The position numbers and the translations under genes were made by a program. A DNA stretch of 45,901 nucleotides from Streptomyces yangpuensis (lineage in GTDB: Bacteria; Actinomycetota; Actinomycetes; Streptomycetales; Streptomycetaceae), in NCBI RefSeq assembly GCF_001005295.1, contig NZ_LBMK01000006.1, positions 165,191-211,091 on the forward strand. Direction: 5' to 3'. The notes under the pieces are model-generated. The model saw only the letters and a program-made list of their open reading frames with translations, was not told the DNA's origin and made no database searches. Positions 1 through 10,276 of the stretch are shown here, in pieces (the stretch's first letter is position 1; each line of letters opens with the position of its first letter).

Positions 1-28
1 GGGGCAGCGCGGGCCGGCCGGACGGGCG

Positions 29-933
29 TCAGGAGGGGACGCGCCAGGTACTGAGCCTGCGTTCGATCGTGACCAGGAGCTGGTTGAAGGCGACGCCGAT
101 GGCGGAGATGGTGACGATGCCCGCGTACATCTGCGGGATCGCGAAGTTGAACTGCGAGGCGTTGATCAGGTAACCCAGACCCGCCTTCGCACCGATCATC
201 TCGGCGGCCACGAGGACGAGGATGGACACGGCGCCGGCGAGCCGGATCCCGGTGAACACGGCCGGTACGGAGGCCGGAAGGATCACCTTCTGGAAGAGCC
301 TCGGGGTGGACAGGTCCATCGAGCGGGCGAGCCGGACGAGCGTGGGATCGGCGTTGCCGACGGCGCTGATGGTGTTCAGCAGGATCGGCCAGACGCACGC
401 GTAGACGACGATGGACACCTTCGAGGTCTCGCCGATGCCGAGCAGGAGCACGAAGACCGGCAGCAGGGCCAGCGCGGCGGTGTTGCGGAACACCTCCAGC
501 AGCGGGCCGAGCAGGGCGGCGACCGGCCGGTACCAGCCGATGAGCAGTCCCAGCGGGACGGCCACGACGACGGCGATGGCGAAGCCGCCGAAGGAGCGGA
601 CCAGGCTGGCCCAGGTGTGCCGGCCGAGCTGGCCGTTGCCCAGGAGCTCCCACCAGGCGGCGGCCACCTCGCTGACCGGCGGCAGGAAGGTGGGGTCGGC
701 CAGCCCCAGGCGGGGTGCGGTCTCCCAGACGGCGAGCAGCACGAGGATCGCCGCTGAGCGCAGGGACAGGGCCCGCAGCCGGCGGCCGAGCGCTCTGAGG
801 GGCTGCCGGGCGGGGCGTACCGCGTGCCCGGCGTCGGGCGCCGGACGCGGCGGGGGCGCGGCGTGCCGTACTTCCCCGGCGGGGGCCGGGGCGGCGGGCC
901 GCACGGCAGGGGCAGCGGTGTCGGTTCCGGTGC

Positions 934-937
<4 letters not shown>
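29..937 (-). CDS. ABC transporter permease, sulfonate/taurine type
   Basis: Inner-membrane permease of an SsuC/TauC-type importer, 302 aa. After a Pro/Ala-rich cytoplasmic N-terminus of about 55 residues, several hydrophobic helices follow. The EAA-type loop that contacts the ATPase is visible around ARSMDLSTPRLFQKVILP, ending in a typical G-I-R-L segment. The ATG overlaps the stop of the upstream ATPase gene by four bases (ATGA), so the two are translationally coupled. It is the last gene of a five-gene minus-strand operon that ends 28 nt from the window edge. Family membership is clear. The substrate (sulfonate, taurine or sulfate ester) is inferred from the dioxygenase and FMN reductase upstream. 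Confidence 0.93.
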
Positions 938-1767
<830 letters not shown>

Positions 1768-1775
1768 GGCCGTCG

Positions 1776-2819
1776 TCACCCCTTCCCGTTTCCGTTGAAC
1801 TCGTTGGTGTAGAGGTCGGCCGCCTTCAGCTGGCCCTCCTTGATGTCGCCGCGCTCGGCGAGCCAGTCCAGCCAGACCTGGAACTCCTTGTCGGAGATCC
1901 GGCCGCCGGTCTCCGCGACGCCGTACGAACGCCAGTACTTGAGGGTGGCGGTGTCCTCGTTGCGGCCGCGCTTGGTGACGATCTCCGTCATCCGGGCGAT
2001 GACCTGGTCGTGCGGGGTGGTGCGGGACCACTCGATGGCCTTGCCCACGCCGGTGACGAAGGTCCGGACGGTGTCGGGGTTCTCCTTGACGAAGCGCTTC
2101 GTCATCACGTAGCTGCCCGCGCTGAACGGGCCGAGCAGCTCGAAGTCGGTGAAGAGCGGGCGGAGCCCGCCGGCGGCGAGGGCCTTGTCGCGCAGCACCC
2201 CGCCGAGGACGCCGACCTCGATCTGCTTCTGCCGCAGGACCTGTTCGGTGTTGACCGGCGGGACGACCAGGGATTCGACCTTGGCCGCGTCCGCCTTCGA
2301 CACCCCGTTGCGCTTCAGGTAGATCTCCAGCATGGCCTCGGAGTGCGCGCCCAGGGTGTTCATGCCGACCTTCTTGCCGATCAGGTCGCGGGCGGTCCGG
2401 ATGAGGCTGTCCTCCAGCACGTAGTAGCCGCTGTAGGAGTGCTGGTCGGAGCCGTAGTAGGAGATGACCGAGGTGATCGGGGCCTTGCTGGCGGCCAGCT
2501 TGACCACGGCCCCGTTGAAGGCGCCGCCGAAGTGGATCTGGCCGGTGGCGGCGGACTGGATGTCCTGCGGGCCGCTGATGGTGTTGCCGATCCACTCCAG
2601 CTTGACGTCGCCGAGGTAGCCGAGGTCGGCGGCGAGTTCGGGGAGCGTGACGGCACCCACGCTCCCCTGGTACTTCAGGGCGGTGACCTGGCCGGCGGAG
2701 CCGGAGCCGGATCCGCCGCCGGCGGTGGCCGTGCCGCAGCTCACCGCGGCCGCCGAGATGCCGAGCAGGGTCAGGAACTGGCGCCGGGAGGTGGTGGTCG
2801 AGGTGAGTGCTGCGGGCAT
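1776..2819 (-). CDS. Tat-exported lipoprotein, sulfonate-type substrate-binding protein
   Basis: Periplasmic-type binding protein of the ABC importer, 347 aa. The N-terminus has a twin-arginine motif (SRRQFL), a hydrophobic stretch and a lipobox ending at Cys (AAAVSCG), so it is probably exported by Tat and lipid-anchored. The mature part resembles SsuA/TauA/NMT1-like proteins, with features such as GQIHFGGAFNGA and GKKVGMNTLG. The start at 2819 is preceded by AAGGA seven bases upstream; longer in-frame extensions are Pro-rich low-complexity sequence from the 3' end of the preceding gene and are rejected. Its ligand is inferred, not visible. Confidence 0.93.
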   Translation of the reverse strand: MPAALTSTTTSRRQFLTLLGISAAAVSCGTATAGGGSGSGSAGQVTALKYQGSVGAVTLPELAADLGYLGDVKLEWIGNTISGPQDIQSAATGQIHFGGAFNGAVVKLAASKAPITSVISYYGSDQHSYSGYYVLEDSLIRTARDLIGKKVGMNTLGAHSEAMLEIYLKRNGVSKADAAKVESLVVPPVNTEQVLRQKQIEVGVLGGVLRDKALAAGGLRPLFTDFELLGPFSAGSYVMTKRFVKENPDTVRTFVTGVGKAIEWSRTTPHDQVIARMTEIVTKRGRNEDTATLKYWRSYGVAETGGRISDKEFQVWLDWLAERGDIKEGQLKAADLYTNEFNGNGKG

Positions 2820-2865
2820 GACGGATCCTTGTCGTACGGGTCGCGGGCGAGGGGCGGGGACGGAC

Positions 2866-3483
2866 CTACGGGGCGGCGGCGGTGACGATGGCGGGGGCGG
2901 TGGCGGTGGCGGGGGCGGTGAGCAGCGAGGGGGCGGCGGTCGGCACGGGGGCGGCACGCAGGGCGTCCGCGAACTCGTCGACGGCCTGGAGGAGGTCGAG
3001 TTCCGCCTCGGGCCGCAGCCGGTCGGGGCCGGAGCCCCGCTCGACGGTGGAGTCCAGGACGAACCGGCCGGCGGTGACGTGCCGGGCTCCGAGGGCGGCC
3101 AGCACGGGGCGCAGGGCGTAGTCGATGGTCAGGACGTGCGCGAGGCTGCCGCCGGTGGCGAGCGGCAGCACCGTCTTGCCGGCGAGGCCGTCCTGCGGGA
3201 GCAGGTCGAGGAAGGCCTTGAGCAGGCCGGTGTACGAGGCCTTGTAGACGGGGGTCGCGATGATCAGGCCGTCGGCCTCGGCGACGGCCTCGAGAGCGCG
3301 GCGGATCTCGGGCTCGCCGCGGCGGGCGGCGAGCAGGTCTGCGGCGGGGAGCTCGCGCACGGCCAGGGTGGCGGTCTCGAAGCCGACGTGGGCGTGGGTG
3401 AGGTGGCGCAGCGCGTGGTCGGCGACGACCGCGGTACGGGAGTGGGCGGAGGGGCTGCCGGTGAGGGCGAGCAGCTTGGGCAC
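2866..3483 (-). CDS. NADPH-dependent FMN reductase, SsuE/MsuE-like
   Basis: Flavin reductase of the flavodoxin-like fold, 205 aa, expected to make FMNH2 from NAD(P)H and FMN. The flavin-phosphate motif GSPSAHSRT is at the N-terminus and the dimer/active-site stretch TPVYKASYTGLLKAFLDLLP is in the middle. It starts with GTG. The last 30 residues are an Ala/Pro/Thr tail encoded by very GC-rich repetitive DNA (2870-2935). It lies between the dioxygenase gene and the binding-protein gene. SsuE normally feeds an SsuD monooxygenase; none is present here, so its partner is either encoded elsewhere or absent. Confidence 0.92.
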   Translation of the reverse strand: MPKLLALTGSPSAHSRTAVVADHALRHLTHAHVGFETATLAVRELPAADLLAARRGEPEIRRALEAVAEADGLIIATPVYKASYTGLLKAFLDLLPQDGLAGKTVLPLATGGSLAHVLTIDYALRPVLAALGARHVTAGRFVLDSTVERGSGPDRLRPEAELDLLQAVDEFADALRAAPVPTAAPSLLTAPATATAPAIVTAAAP

Positions 3484-3524
3484 GGTGGCTCCTTGAGCGG
3501 CGTACGGACTCTGACGACGGCGGG

Positions 3525-4499
3525 TCAGGCGACTGAACCGGAGCCGGTGGCGGCGGAACCGGAACGGGTGGAGGCGCCGGACGGGATCCCGAAGGAGGGG
3601 TCCGGGACGGTCTCCGGGCTGATCAGGCGGGACGGGACCCCGTCGGGGCCGACCGGGACGTCGCCGTCGACGGTGACGCGGCGCAGCGTGCGCTCGTGGT
3701 CGTCGGAGTCGTCCACGCCGTAGTGCTGGGTGGCGCGGTTGTCCCAGATCGCGACGTCACCGGGCTGCCACTGCCAGCGGACGGTGTTCTCGGGACCCTC
3801 GATGTGGGCCTGGAAGAGGTCGAGCAGCGCGCGGCTGTCCCGGCCGGTGAGGCCCTGGATCCGCTGGACGAAGTTGCCGAGCAGCAGGGTGCGCTCGCCG
3901 GTCTCGGGGTGGACGCGGACCACGGGGTGCTCGGTGAGGAACGTGGTGGAGGTGAACACCTCGCGGTACTGGGCCAGGGCCTCGGGAAGGACGTCGGGCC
4001 GCAGGGCGGCGTAGTCGTACTCGTTGGAGTGCACCGCGCGCAGGCCGTCGGCGAGTGCGCGGAGCGGCTCGGGGAGGCCGGCGTAGGCGGTGGCCGTGTT
4101 GGCCCAGAGGGTGTCACCGCCGTACGGGGGGATGGTGACGGCCCGGAGGATGGAGAAGGCGGGGTAGGCGGGGACGAAGGTGACGTCGGTGTGCCACTGG
4201 TTGGCGCGGGCGCCGTGGTGGGAGTCGATGCCGAGGGCGTAACGGCCGTCCGCGGAGGGCACGGTGGGGTGCGCGACGGGTGCACCGAGCAGCTCGGCGA
4301 AGGCCTCGTGGGCGGCCTCGTCGAGGTGCCCCTGGCCGCGGAAGAAGACGACCTTGTGGGCGAGCAGGGCGGCCCGGATCCCGGCGACATCGGCGTCGCC
4401 CAGACCCCCGCCGAGCCGGACGCCGCCGATCTCGGCGCCGATACGCCCGCCGATCTTCGTGACGGTGAGCGTGGTGGCGGTGTGGGTGGCAGTGGCCAT
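3525..4499 (-). CDS. Fe(II)/2-oxoglutarate dioxygenase, AtsK/TauD family
   Basis: Likely alkyl-sulfatase or taurine-type dioxygenase, 324 aa, releasing sulfite or sulfate from organosulfur substrates with 2-oxoglutarate and O2. The iron facial triad is visible as H103-x-D105 and H259, and the 2-oxoglutarate arginines as R270 and R274. This spacing is close to that of Pseudomonas AtsK as I recall it. The start is supported by a GGAG site six bases upstream. It is the first gene of the operon, so the sulfur-starvation promoter should lie just upstream in the gene-free stretch from 4500. AtsK (sulfate ester) versus TauD (taurine) cannot be decided by eye. Confidence 0.93.
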   Translation of the reverse strand: MATATHTATTLTVTKIGGRIGAEIGGVRLGGGLGDADVAGIRAALLAHKVVFFRGQGHLDEAAHEAFAELLGAPVAHPTVPSADGRYALGIDSHHGARANQWHTDVTFVPAYPAFSILRAVTIPPYGGDTLWANTATAYAGLPEPLRALADGLRAVHSNEYDYAALRPDVLPEALAQYREVFTSTTFLTEHPVVRVHPETGERTLLLGNFVQRIQGLTGRDSRALLDLFQAHIEGPENTVRWQWQPGDVAIWDNRATQHYGVDDSDDHERTLRRVTVDGDVPVGPDGVPSRLISPETVPDPSFGIPSGASTRSGSAATGSGSVA

Positions 4500-6217
4500 G
4501 GTGACTCCTCGGTAAGGCTGCGGGGGCTACTTCCGCAGCGGCAGAAACAGAGCGGTGCGGGGCTGTACGGATACGGCTCCGGAAGCCGTGCCGGCGCCGT
4601 GCGGGGCCGGTTCGGTACGGGTGCGGCCGCGACGGCGGGCGCGGGCTCGATACGGGTGCCGGGATCGACAGGGGGGATGCGAGGGCGGCGGGTTCGAAAC
4701 GGGCGCGGGTTGGGGCAGTGCGGTACGGGTGATGCGTACGGGGCGGGCCCGGAGGCGTCGGACCGAGGTCGCGGAGGGCCCTCGGTCCCCCGCCCCGGGC
4801 GGATCCGCCCGTCGGCCGCGTCGAGGCTCGCAGACCGCCGGGCTCGTGACCCGGCCGACCTGTCGGCCGTGAACGGCCGGACCACCGGCCGGCGCCCGCC
4901 GACCACGCGGCCCGTGGGGCTCGGGGCCAGGACCGGCCAACCGCCGCTCCGGCCCCCGGACCGTAGGGCCGCGGTGCCCGGTCAGCCGGGCCTGCAACCC
5001 GCCGGACCGGCCCCTGGACCGCAGCCCGTCTCATGGTCATCGGACCAGCAGTTCGAGCAGCGGCCCGCGGACTCCACAGGCCATCAGGCCTTCGGGCTGG
5101 TGAGCCCTGTCAGCCTGGGGAACACAGGCCCGGGTCCCCGGGCCGGCGGAGCGCGCAGCCGTCCCGTCAGGCCTGCGGGCCACCGGACCGACCACGGGTG
5201 TCCGCTGCACGTCGCCGCCGCCCGGCCATGGGGCTGCGGCAGCCGGCCGGTCCGTTGCCGGTCCGTCCGTGCGGATCGCCGCCGCCACGCGGCGGTGCGA
5301 TGCGCAGGTGCCGGGCTGCGGAAGATGTCAGGGGCGACAGGGGGCCGGACAGCGGCCCGGACACTGGCCCGGCGCGGTGCGGGGGCCGGGGGTGCGGAGC
5401 CGCGGGGCGAGGTGTTCGTTCGCGGTCATGTCCCGGAGCGTGTCAGTGCCCCGGACCTGGGTCAACCCACGTCCGCAGCCACCCCGCGCATGCCTCGCCG
5501 CCCCCCACGTCCACCCCGTACACCTGGTCCGACCTGCCCTTTCCCCCGTACGACGCCCCACTCGCCACCCCGCCCCGGCGGCCGAAAACCGTGGCCGGAT
5601 TTCACGGTGCCGCAATCCGGCCGCCACGCGTTCGCCGGGATCGGCACCTGCCGCCCGGCGGAGGAGCCGCCTACCGTGCTGTTGCGCGAGCTGCCCGGGC
5701 CCGGCGGCGGCCGCCGGATGCCTGCGGGCGGCGCCCGCCGGCACCGCTCTCGGCGCCGCGACCGGACGCCGTGGCCGGACGCCGTGGCCGGACGCCGCAG
5801 CGGGCCGGACCCCTCCGCCGCGGCCGGCGGGCCGGGCCGCTCCGGCGCGGTAGCCGGCCGGGCCGCTCCGTCCCGCTGCCGGTGGCCCTCGCCGATCGGC
5901 AGCTGTGTGGGCGGGGCCGGGCGGCGTCCGTTCTGTCGGATGTCTGCAATCCGGCGGGCCTGGTCGTGACCGTGTCGGCGGGCTTCCTGCGCGAGGGGCG
6001 CTCGGAGGAGGTGCGGGGTGCCGCGCTGGAGGTCTCGCGCGTCTGCGACGGCTCCACACGGATCGCGGTCCCGCGCGCGGGTGCGGCCGGGCTGCCGGGG
6101 GCCGCCGCAACCGTGCTGCTCAGCCGGGTGTTCCCGGACCCGGCCGCACGCTCCGAGAGGGGGAGATCACACCCGCCGGTATGGTGCCACCTGAGCGCGC
6201 TCCCCTACATTCGAGCC
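4500..6217. other. 1.7 kb intergenic stretch without a convincing gene
   Basis: Between the divergent dioxygenase and mutA genes. Long open frames exist on both strands, but all are Arg/Pro/Gly-rich with no recognisable domain and no credible ribosome binding site, as expected of stop-poor GC-rich DNA. The stretch holds short repeats: CGGTACGGGT-like words at about 4611, 4647 and 4719, and a tandem CCGTGGCCGGACG-type repeat at about 5762-5800. It must contain the promoters of both flanking operons. Small RNAs or decayed genes cannot be excluded. Confidence 0.6.
6206..6211 (+). promoter_or_regulatory. Probable -10 element of mutA, leaderless
   Basis: TACATT lies six bases before the mutA ATG and there is no Shine-Dalgarno sequence between them. 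This spacing puts transcription start at or next to the A of the ATG, the usual layout of leaderless actinobacterial mRNAs. No good -35 box is visible. Confidence 0.55.
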
Positions 6218-8083
6218 ATGACGGTCCTGCCTGACGACGGGCTCTCCCTGGCCGCCGAGTTCCCTGACGCGACGCATGAGCAGTGGCAGCGCCTTGTAGA
6301 AGGCGTACTGCGCAAGTCGGGCAAGGAAGCATCCGGCGAGGCCGCAGAAGATGCGCTGTCCACCCGACTCGAGGACGGGCTCACCACCCGCCCGCTGTAC
6401 ACCGCGCCGTCCGACGGGACGGTGCCCGACACCGGTTTCCCCGGCTTCGCCCCCTTCGTCCGCGGAGGCAGGCCGGAAGGCACCACCGCGAACGGCTGGG
6501 ACGTGCGCCAGCGCCTCGCGGGCACCGATCCGCAGCGCCTGAACGAGGCGGCCCTCGCGGACCTGGAGAACGGGGTCACCTCCCTCTGGCTCACCGTGGG
6601 CCGCGGCGGCATCCCGGCCGACGGTCTCGCCCGGGCCCTGGACGGGGTCTACCTGGACCTCGCCCCGATCGCCCTGGACGCCGGAGCCGACTACGCGGGG
6701 GCCGCCCGCGCCCTGCTGGACCTGTTCGCCGAGCGTTCGGTGGCTCCGGAGGCCGTGCGGGCCTCCCTGGGTGCCGACCCGCTGGGCCACGAGGCCCGGA
6801 CCGGCGAGGCGCTGGACCAGGCCGCCGCCGTCGAGCTGGCCCGGGAGGCCGCCGCCGGCCTGCCCGGGGTGCGGGCGCTGACCGTGGACGCCCTGCCCTA
6901 CCACGAGGCCGGCGGCAGCGCCGCCGAGGAGCTGGGGCTCTCGCTGGCCACCGGCGTCGCCTACCTGCGCGCCCTCTCCGCAGGTGGGCTGAGCGTCGAA
7001 GCCGCTCTCGGTCAGCTGGAGTTCCGCTACGCCGCGACCGCGGACCAGTTCCTCACCATCGCCAAGTTCCGTGCCGCTCGCCGGCTGTGGGCCCGGATCG
7101 CCGAGGCCTCGGGGGCCCCGGAGGCGGGTGCCCAGTGCCAGCACGCCGTGACCTCGCCGGTGATGATGACCCGCCGCGACCCGTGGGTGAACATGCTGCG
7201 CACCACCGTGGCCTGCATGGCCGCGGGCGTGGGCGGGGCCGACTCGGTCACCGTGCTCCCCTTCGACAACGAACTGGGCCTGCCGGACGCCTTCGCGCGC
7301 CGCATCGCCCGCAACACCTCCACGATCCTGCTGGAGGAATCGCACCTGGCCCGGGTGATCGACCCGGCCGGCGGTTCGTACTACGTCGAGCGCCTCACCG
7401 ACGAACTCGCCCACGCCGCCTGGGAGTTCTTCCGGACGGTGGAGAAGGCCGGCGGCATGGCCGCCGCCCTGCGCTCCGGCCTGGTCACCGAACGCCTCGC
7501 CGCCACCTGGGCGGAGCGCTCCAAGAAGCTGGCCAGGCGGCGCGAGCCGATCACCGGGGTCAGCGAGTTCCCGCTGCTGTCGGAGAAGCCGGTCGTCCGC
7601 GAGCCGGCGCCCGCGGCTCCCACGGGCGGCCTGCCGCGCGTCCGGCGCGACGAGGCGTACGAGGCCCTGCGCGCCCGCAGCGACGCGCACCTGGCGGCGA
7701 CCGGCGCCCGGCCGAGGATCTTCCTCGCCGCGCTGGGCCCGGCGGCCGCGCACACCGCGCGTGCCACCTTCGCCTCGAACCTGTTCCAGGCGGGCGGGAT
7801 CGAGTCCGTGCACGACCCGGTGTCGGTGAACGCGGAGACGGCCGCCGAGGCGTACGCCGCGAGCGGCGCCGACGGCATGGCCGTGCTCTGCTCCAGCGAC
7901 GCCCTGTACGAGGAGCAGGCCGCGGCGGTGGCCGGAGCGCTGCGCGCCGCAGGCGCCACGACCGTCTTCCTCGCCGGCCGGCCGGGCACCGCAGAGGCTT
8001 CCGTGGACGAGTACGTCTTCGCCGGCTGTGACGCCGTCGCCGTGCTGTCCTCCGTACTCGACCGGATGGGAGTGCCCGCATGA
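6218..8083 (+). CDS. mutA: Methylmalonyl-CoA mutase small (beta) subunit
   Basis: Non-catalytic subunit of adenosylcobalamin-dependent methylmalonyl-CoA mutase, 621 aa, normal family length. The TIM-barrel-like N-terminal part is recognisable (TRPLYTAPSDG, RIARNTSTILLEESHLARVIDPAGGSYYVE). A C-terminal flavodoxin-like domain of about 120 residues lacks the B12-binding DxHxxG motif, as expected for this subunit. I chose the ATG at 6218: upstream sequence in the same frame is low-complexity, the -10-like element fits a leaderless start, and MTVLPDDGLSLAAEF matches the usual N-terminus. It overlaps mutB by ATGA. The pathway interconverts succinyl-CoA and (R)-methylmalonyl-CoA, for propionate catabolism or polyketide extender supply. 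Confidence 0.96.
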   Translation: MTVLPDDGLSLAAEFPDATHEQWQRLVEGVLRKSGKEASGEAAEDALSTRLEDGLTTRPLYTAPSDGTVPDTGFPGFAPFVRGGRPEGTTANGWDVRQRLAGTDPQRLNEAALADLENGVTSLWLTVGRGGIPADGLARALDGVYLDLAPIALDAGADYAGAARALLDLFAERSVAPEAVRASLGADPLGHEARTGEALDQAAAVELAREAAAGLPGVRALTVDALPYHEAGGSAAEELGLSLATGVAYLRALSAGGLSVEAALGQLEFRYAATADQFLTIAKFRAARRLWARIAEASGAPEAGAQCQHAVTSPVMMTRRDPWVNMLRTTVACMAAGVGGADSVTVLPFDNELGLPDAFARRIARNTSTILLEESHLARVIDPAGGSYYVERLTDELAHAAWEFFRTVEKAGGMAAALRSGLVTERLAATWAERSKKLARRREPITGVSEFPLLSEKPVVREPAPAAPTGGLPRVRRDEAYEALRARSDAHLAATGARPRIFLAALGPAAAHTARATFASNLFQAGGIESVHDPVSVNAETAAEAYAASGADGMAVLCSSDALYEEQAAAVAGALRAAGATTVFLAGRPGTAEASVDEYVFAGCDAVAVLSSVLDRMGVPA

Positions 8084-10266
8084 GCATCCCCGATTTCTCC
8101 GAGCTGGCGCTCGGTCCCACCGCCGCCGCCGGGGTCTCGGAGGAGCAGTGGCGCTCCTCGGTGAAGGAGTCCACCGGCACCGCGGCCGCCGACCTGCTGT
8201 GGGAGACGCCCGAGGGCATCGGCGTCAAGCCGCTCTACACCGGGCGGGACGTGGAGGGTCTGGACTTCCTGCGCACGTACCCGGGCGTGGCCCCGTACCT
8301 GCGCGGCCCGTACCCGACGATGTACGTCAACCAGCCCTGGACGATCCGGCAGTACGCCGGCTTCTCCACGGCCGAGGAGTCGAACGCCTTCTACCGCCGC
8401 AACCTGGCGTCCGGTCAGAAGGGCCTGTCGGTGGCCTTCGACCTGCCCACGCACCGCGGCTACGACAGCGACCACCCGCGCGTGACCGGTGACGTCGGCA
8501 TGGCGGGCGTGGCGATCGACTCGATCTACGACATGCGGCAGCTGTTCGACGGAATCCCGCTGGACAAGATGTCGGTGTCGATGACGATGAACGGCGCGGT
8601 GCTGCCCGTCCTCGCGCTGTACATCGTGGCGGCGGAGGAGCAGGGGGTCTCCCCCGACAAGCTCGCCGGGACCATCCAGAACGACATCCTCAAGGAGTTC
8701 ATGGTCCGCAACACCTACATCTACCCGCCGAAGCCCTCGATGCGGATCATCTCCGACATCTTCGCGTTCACCTCGCAGAAGATGCCGCGGTACAACTCGA
8801 TCTCCATCTCCGGCTACCACATCCAGGAGGCCGGTGCCACGGCCGACCTGGAGCTGGCGTACACCCTCGCGGACGGCGTGGAGTACCTGCGGGCGGGGCA
8901 GGCGGTGGGGCTGGACGTGGACGCGTTCGCGCCGCGCCTGTCGTTCTTCTGGGCGATCGGCATGAACTTCTTCATGGAGGTCGCGAAGCTGCGCGCGGCC
9001 CGCCTGCTGTGGGCGAAGCTGGTGAAGCAGTTCGACCCGAAGAACGCCAAGTCGCTGTCGCTGCGCACGCATTCGCAGACCTCGGGCTGGTCGCTGACGG
9101 CGCAGGACGTCTTCAACAACGTGACGCGTACCTGCATCGAGGCGATGGCGGCGACCCAGGGGCACACCCAGTCGCTGCACACCAACGCCCTCGACGAGGC
9201 GCTCGCGCTGCCGACGGACTTCTCGGCGCGCATCGCCCGCAACACCCAGCTGCTGCTGCAGCAGGAGTCGGGGACCTGCCGGTCGATCGACCCGTGGGGC
9301 GGCAGCGCGTACGTGGAGAAGCTGACGTACGACCTGGCGCGGCGGGCCTGGCAGCACATCGAGGAGGTCGAGGCGGCCGGCGGCATGGCGCAGGCCATCG
9401 ACGCGGGCATCCCGAAGCTGCGGGTGGAGGAGGCCGCGGCGCGCACGCAGGCGCGGATCGACTCGGGCCGGCAGCCGGTGATCGGCGTCAACAAGTACCG
9501 CGTGGAGAACGACGAGGCGATCGACGTCCTCAAGGTCGACAACTCCTCGGTGCGCAGCCAGCAGATCGCCAAGCTGCGGCGGCTGCGCGAGGAGCGCGAC
9601 GAGGCGGTCACCCAGGACACGCTGCGGGCGCTGACGAACGCGGCGGAGCGCGGCGACGGCAACCTGCTGGCCCTGGCGGTGGACGCGGCGCGCGCCAAGG
9701 CGACCGTGGGTGAGATCTCTGACGCACTGGAGAAGGTGTACGGGCGGCACGCGAGCCAGATCCGTACGATCGCGGGGGTGTACCGCAACGAAGCAGGCGA
9801 GTCCCCGTCCGTGGAGCGCACCCGTGCGCTGGTGGACCGGTTCGAGGAGGCGGAGGGACGTCGCCCGCGCATCCTGGTGGCCAAGATGGGCCAGGACGGG
9901 CACGACCGCGGCCAGAAGGTGATCGCGACCGCCTTCGCGGACCTGGGCTTCGACGTGGACGTCGGCCCGCTGTTCCAGACCCCGGCGGAGGTGGCCCGGC
10001 AGGCCGTCGAGGCGGACGTCCACGTGGTGGGCGTGTCGTCGCTGGCGGCCGGCCACCTGACCCTCGTACCGGCACTGCGCGAGCAGCTGGCGGAGGAGGG
10101 CCGCGAGGACATCATGATCGTCGTGGGTGGGGTGATCCCGCCCGCCGATGTCCCGACGCTGCTGGAGATGGGCGCGACCGCGGTGTTCCCGCCCGGAACG
10201 GTCATCCCGGACGCGGCCCACGACCTGGTGACGCGGCTGGCCGCGGACCTGGGCCACGAGCTGTAG
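8080..10266 (+). CDS. mutB: Methylmalonyl-CoA mutase large (alpha) subunit
   Basis: Catalytic subunit, 728 aa, full length. The substrate-binding barrel carries YPTMYVNQPWTIRQYAGFST and the conserved RNTQLLLQQESG segment. The C-terminal cobalamin domain has the base-off motif D606-x-H608-x-x-G611, H608 being the lower axial cobalt ligand. The start overlaps the mutA stop (ATGA), so the two subunits are coupled and probably made in equal amounts. The next gene, meaB, begins 10 nt downstream. Confidence 0.98.
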   Translation: MSIPDFSELALGPTAAAGVSEEQWRSSVKESTGTAAADLLWETPEGIGVKPLYTGRDVEGLDFLRTYPGVAPYLRGPYPTMYVNQPWTIRQYAGFSTAEESNAFYRRNLASGQKGLSVAFDLPTHRGYDSDHPRVTGDVGMAGVAIDSIYDMRQLFDGIPLDKMSVSMTMNGAVLPVLALYIVAAEEQGVSPDKLAGTIQNDILKEFMVRNTYIYPPKPSMRIISDIFAFTSQKMPRYNSISISGYHIQEAGATADLELAYTLADGVEYLRAGQAVGLDVDAFAPRLSFFWAIGMNFFMEVAKLRAARLLWAKLVKQFDPKNAKSLSLRTHSQTSGWSLTAQDVFNNVTRTCIEAMAATQGHTQSLHTNALDEALALPTDFSARIARNTQLLLQQESGTCRSIDPWGGSAYVEKLTYDLARRAWQHIEEVEAAGGMAQAIDAGIPKLRVEEAAARTQARIDSGRQPVIGVNKYRVENDEAIDVLKVDNSSVRSQQIAKLRRLREERDEAVTQDTLRALTNAAERGDGNLLALAVDAARAKATVGEISDALEKVYGRHASQIRTIAGVYRNEAGESPSVERTRALVDRFEEAEGRRPRILVAKMGQDGHDRGQKVIATAFADLGFDVDVGPLFQTPAEVARQAVEADVHVVGVSSLAAGHLTLVPALREQLAEEGREDIMIVVGGVIPPADVPTLLEMGATAVFPPGTVIPDAAHDLVTRLAADLGHEL

Positions 10267-10276
10267 GCGGGCGCCG

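Noticed and set aside
4530..4560. Cys-rich leader peptide (L-C-F-C-R-C) before the sulfur operon
   Set aside because: Cys-rich attenuator peptides are known before actinobacterial sulfur genes, but this frame has no nearby start codon and no stop before it runs into the dioxygenase gene in another frame.
4688..4706. tRNA T-arm-like GGTTCGAAAC
   Set aside because: The flanking bases do not form a T stem and there is no acceptor, D or anticodon arm around it.
5033..6217. N-terminal extension of MutA by 395 codons
   Set aside because: Low-complexity Arg/Pro/Gly sequence, no ribosome site, and MutA has a normal length and N-terminus from 6218.
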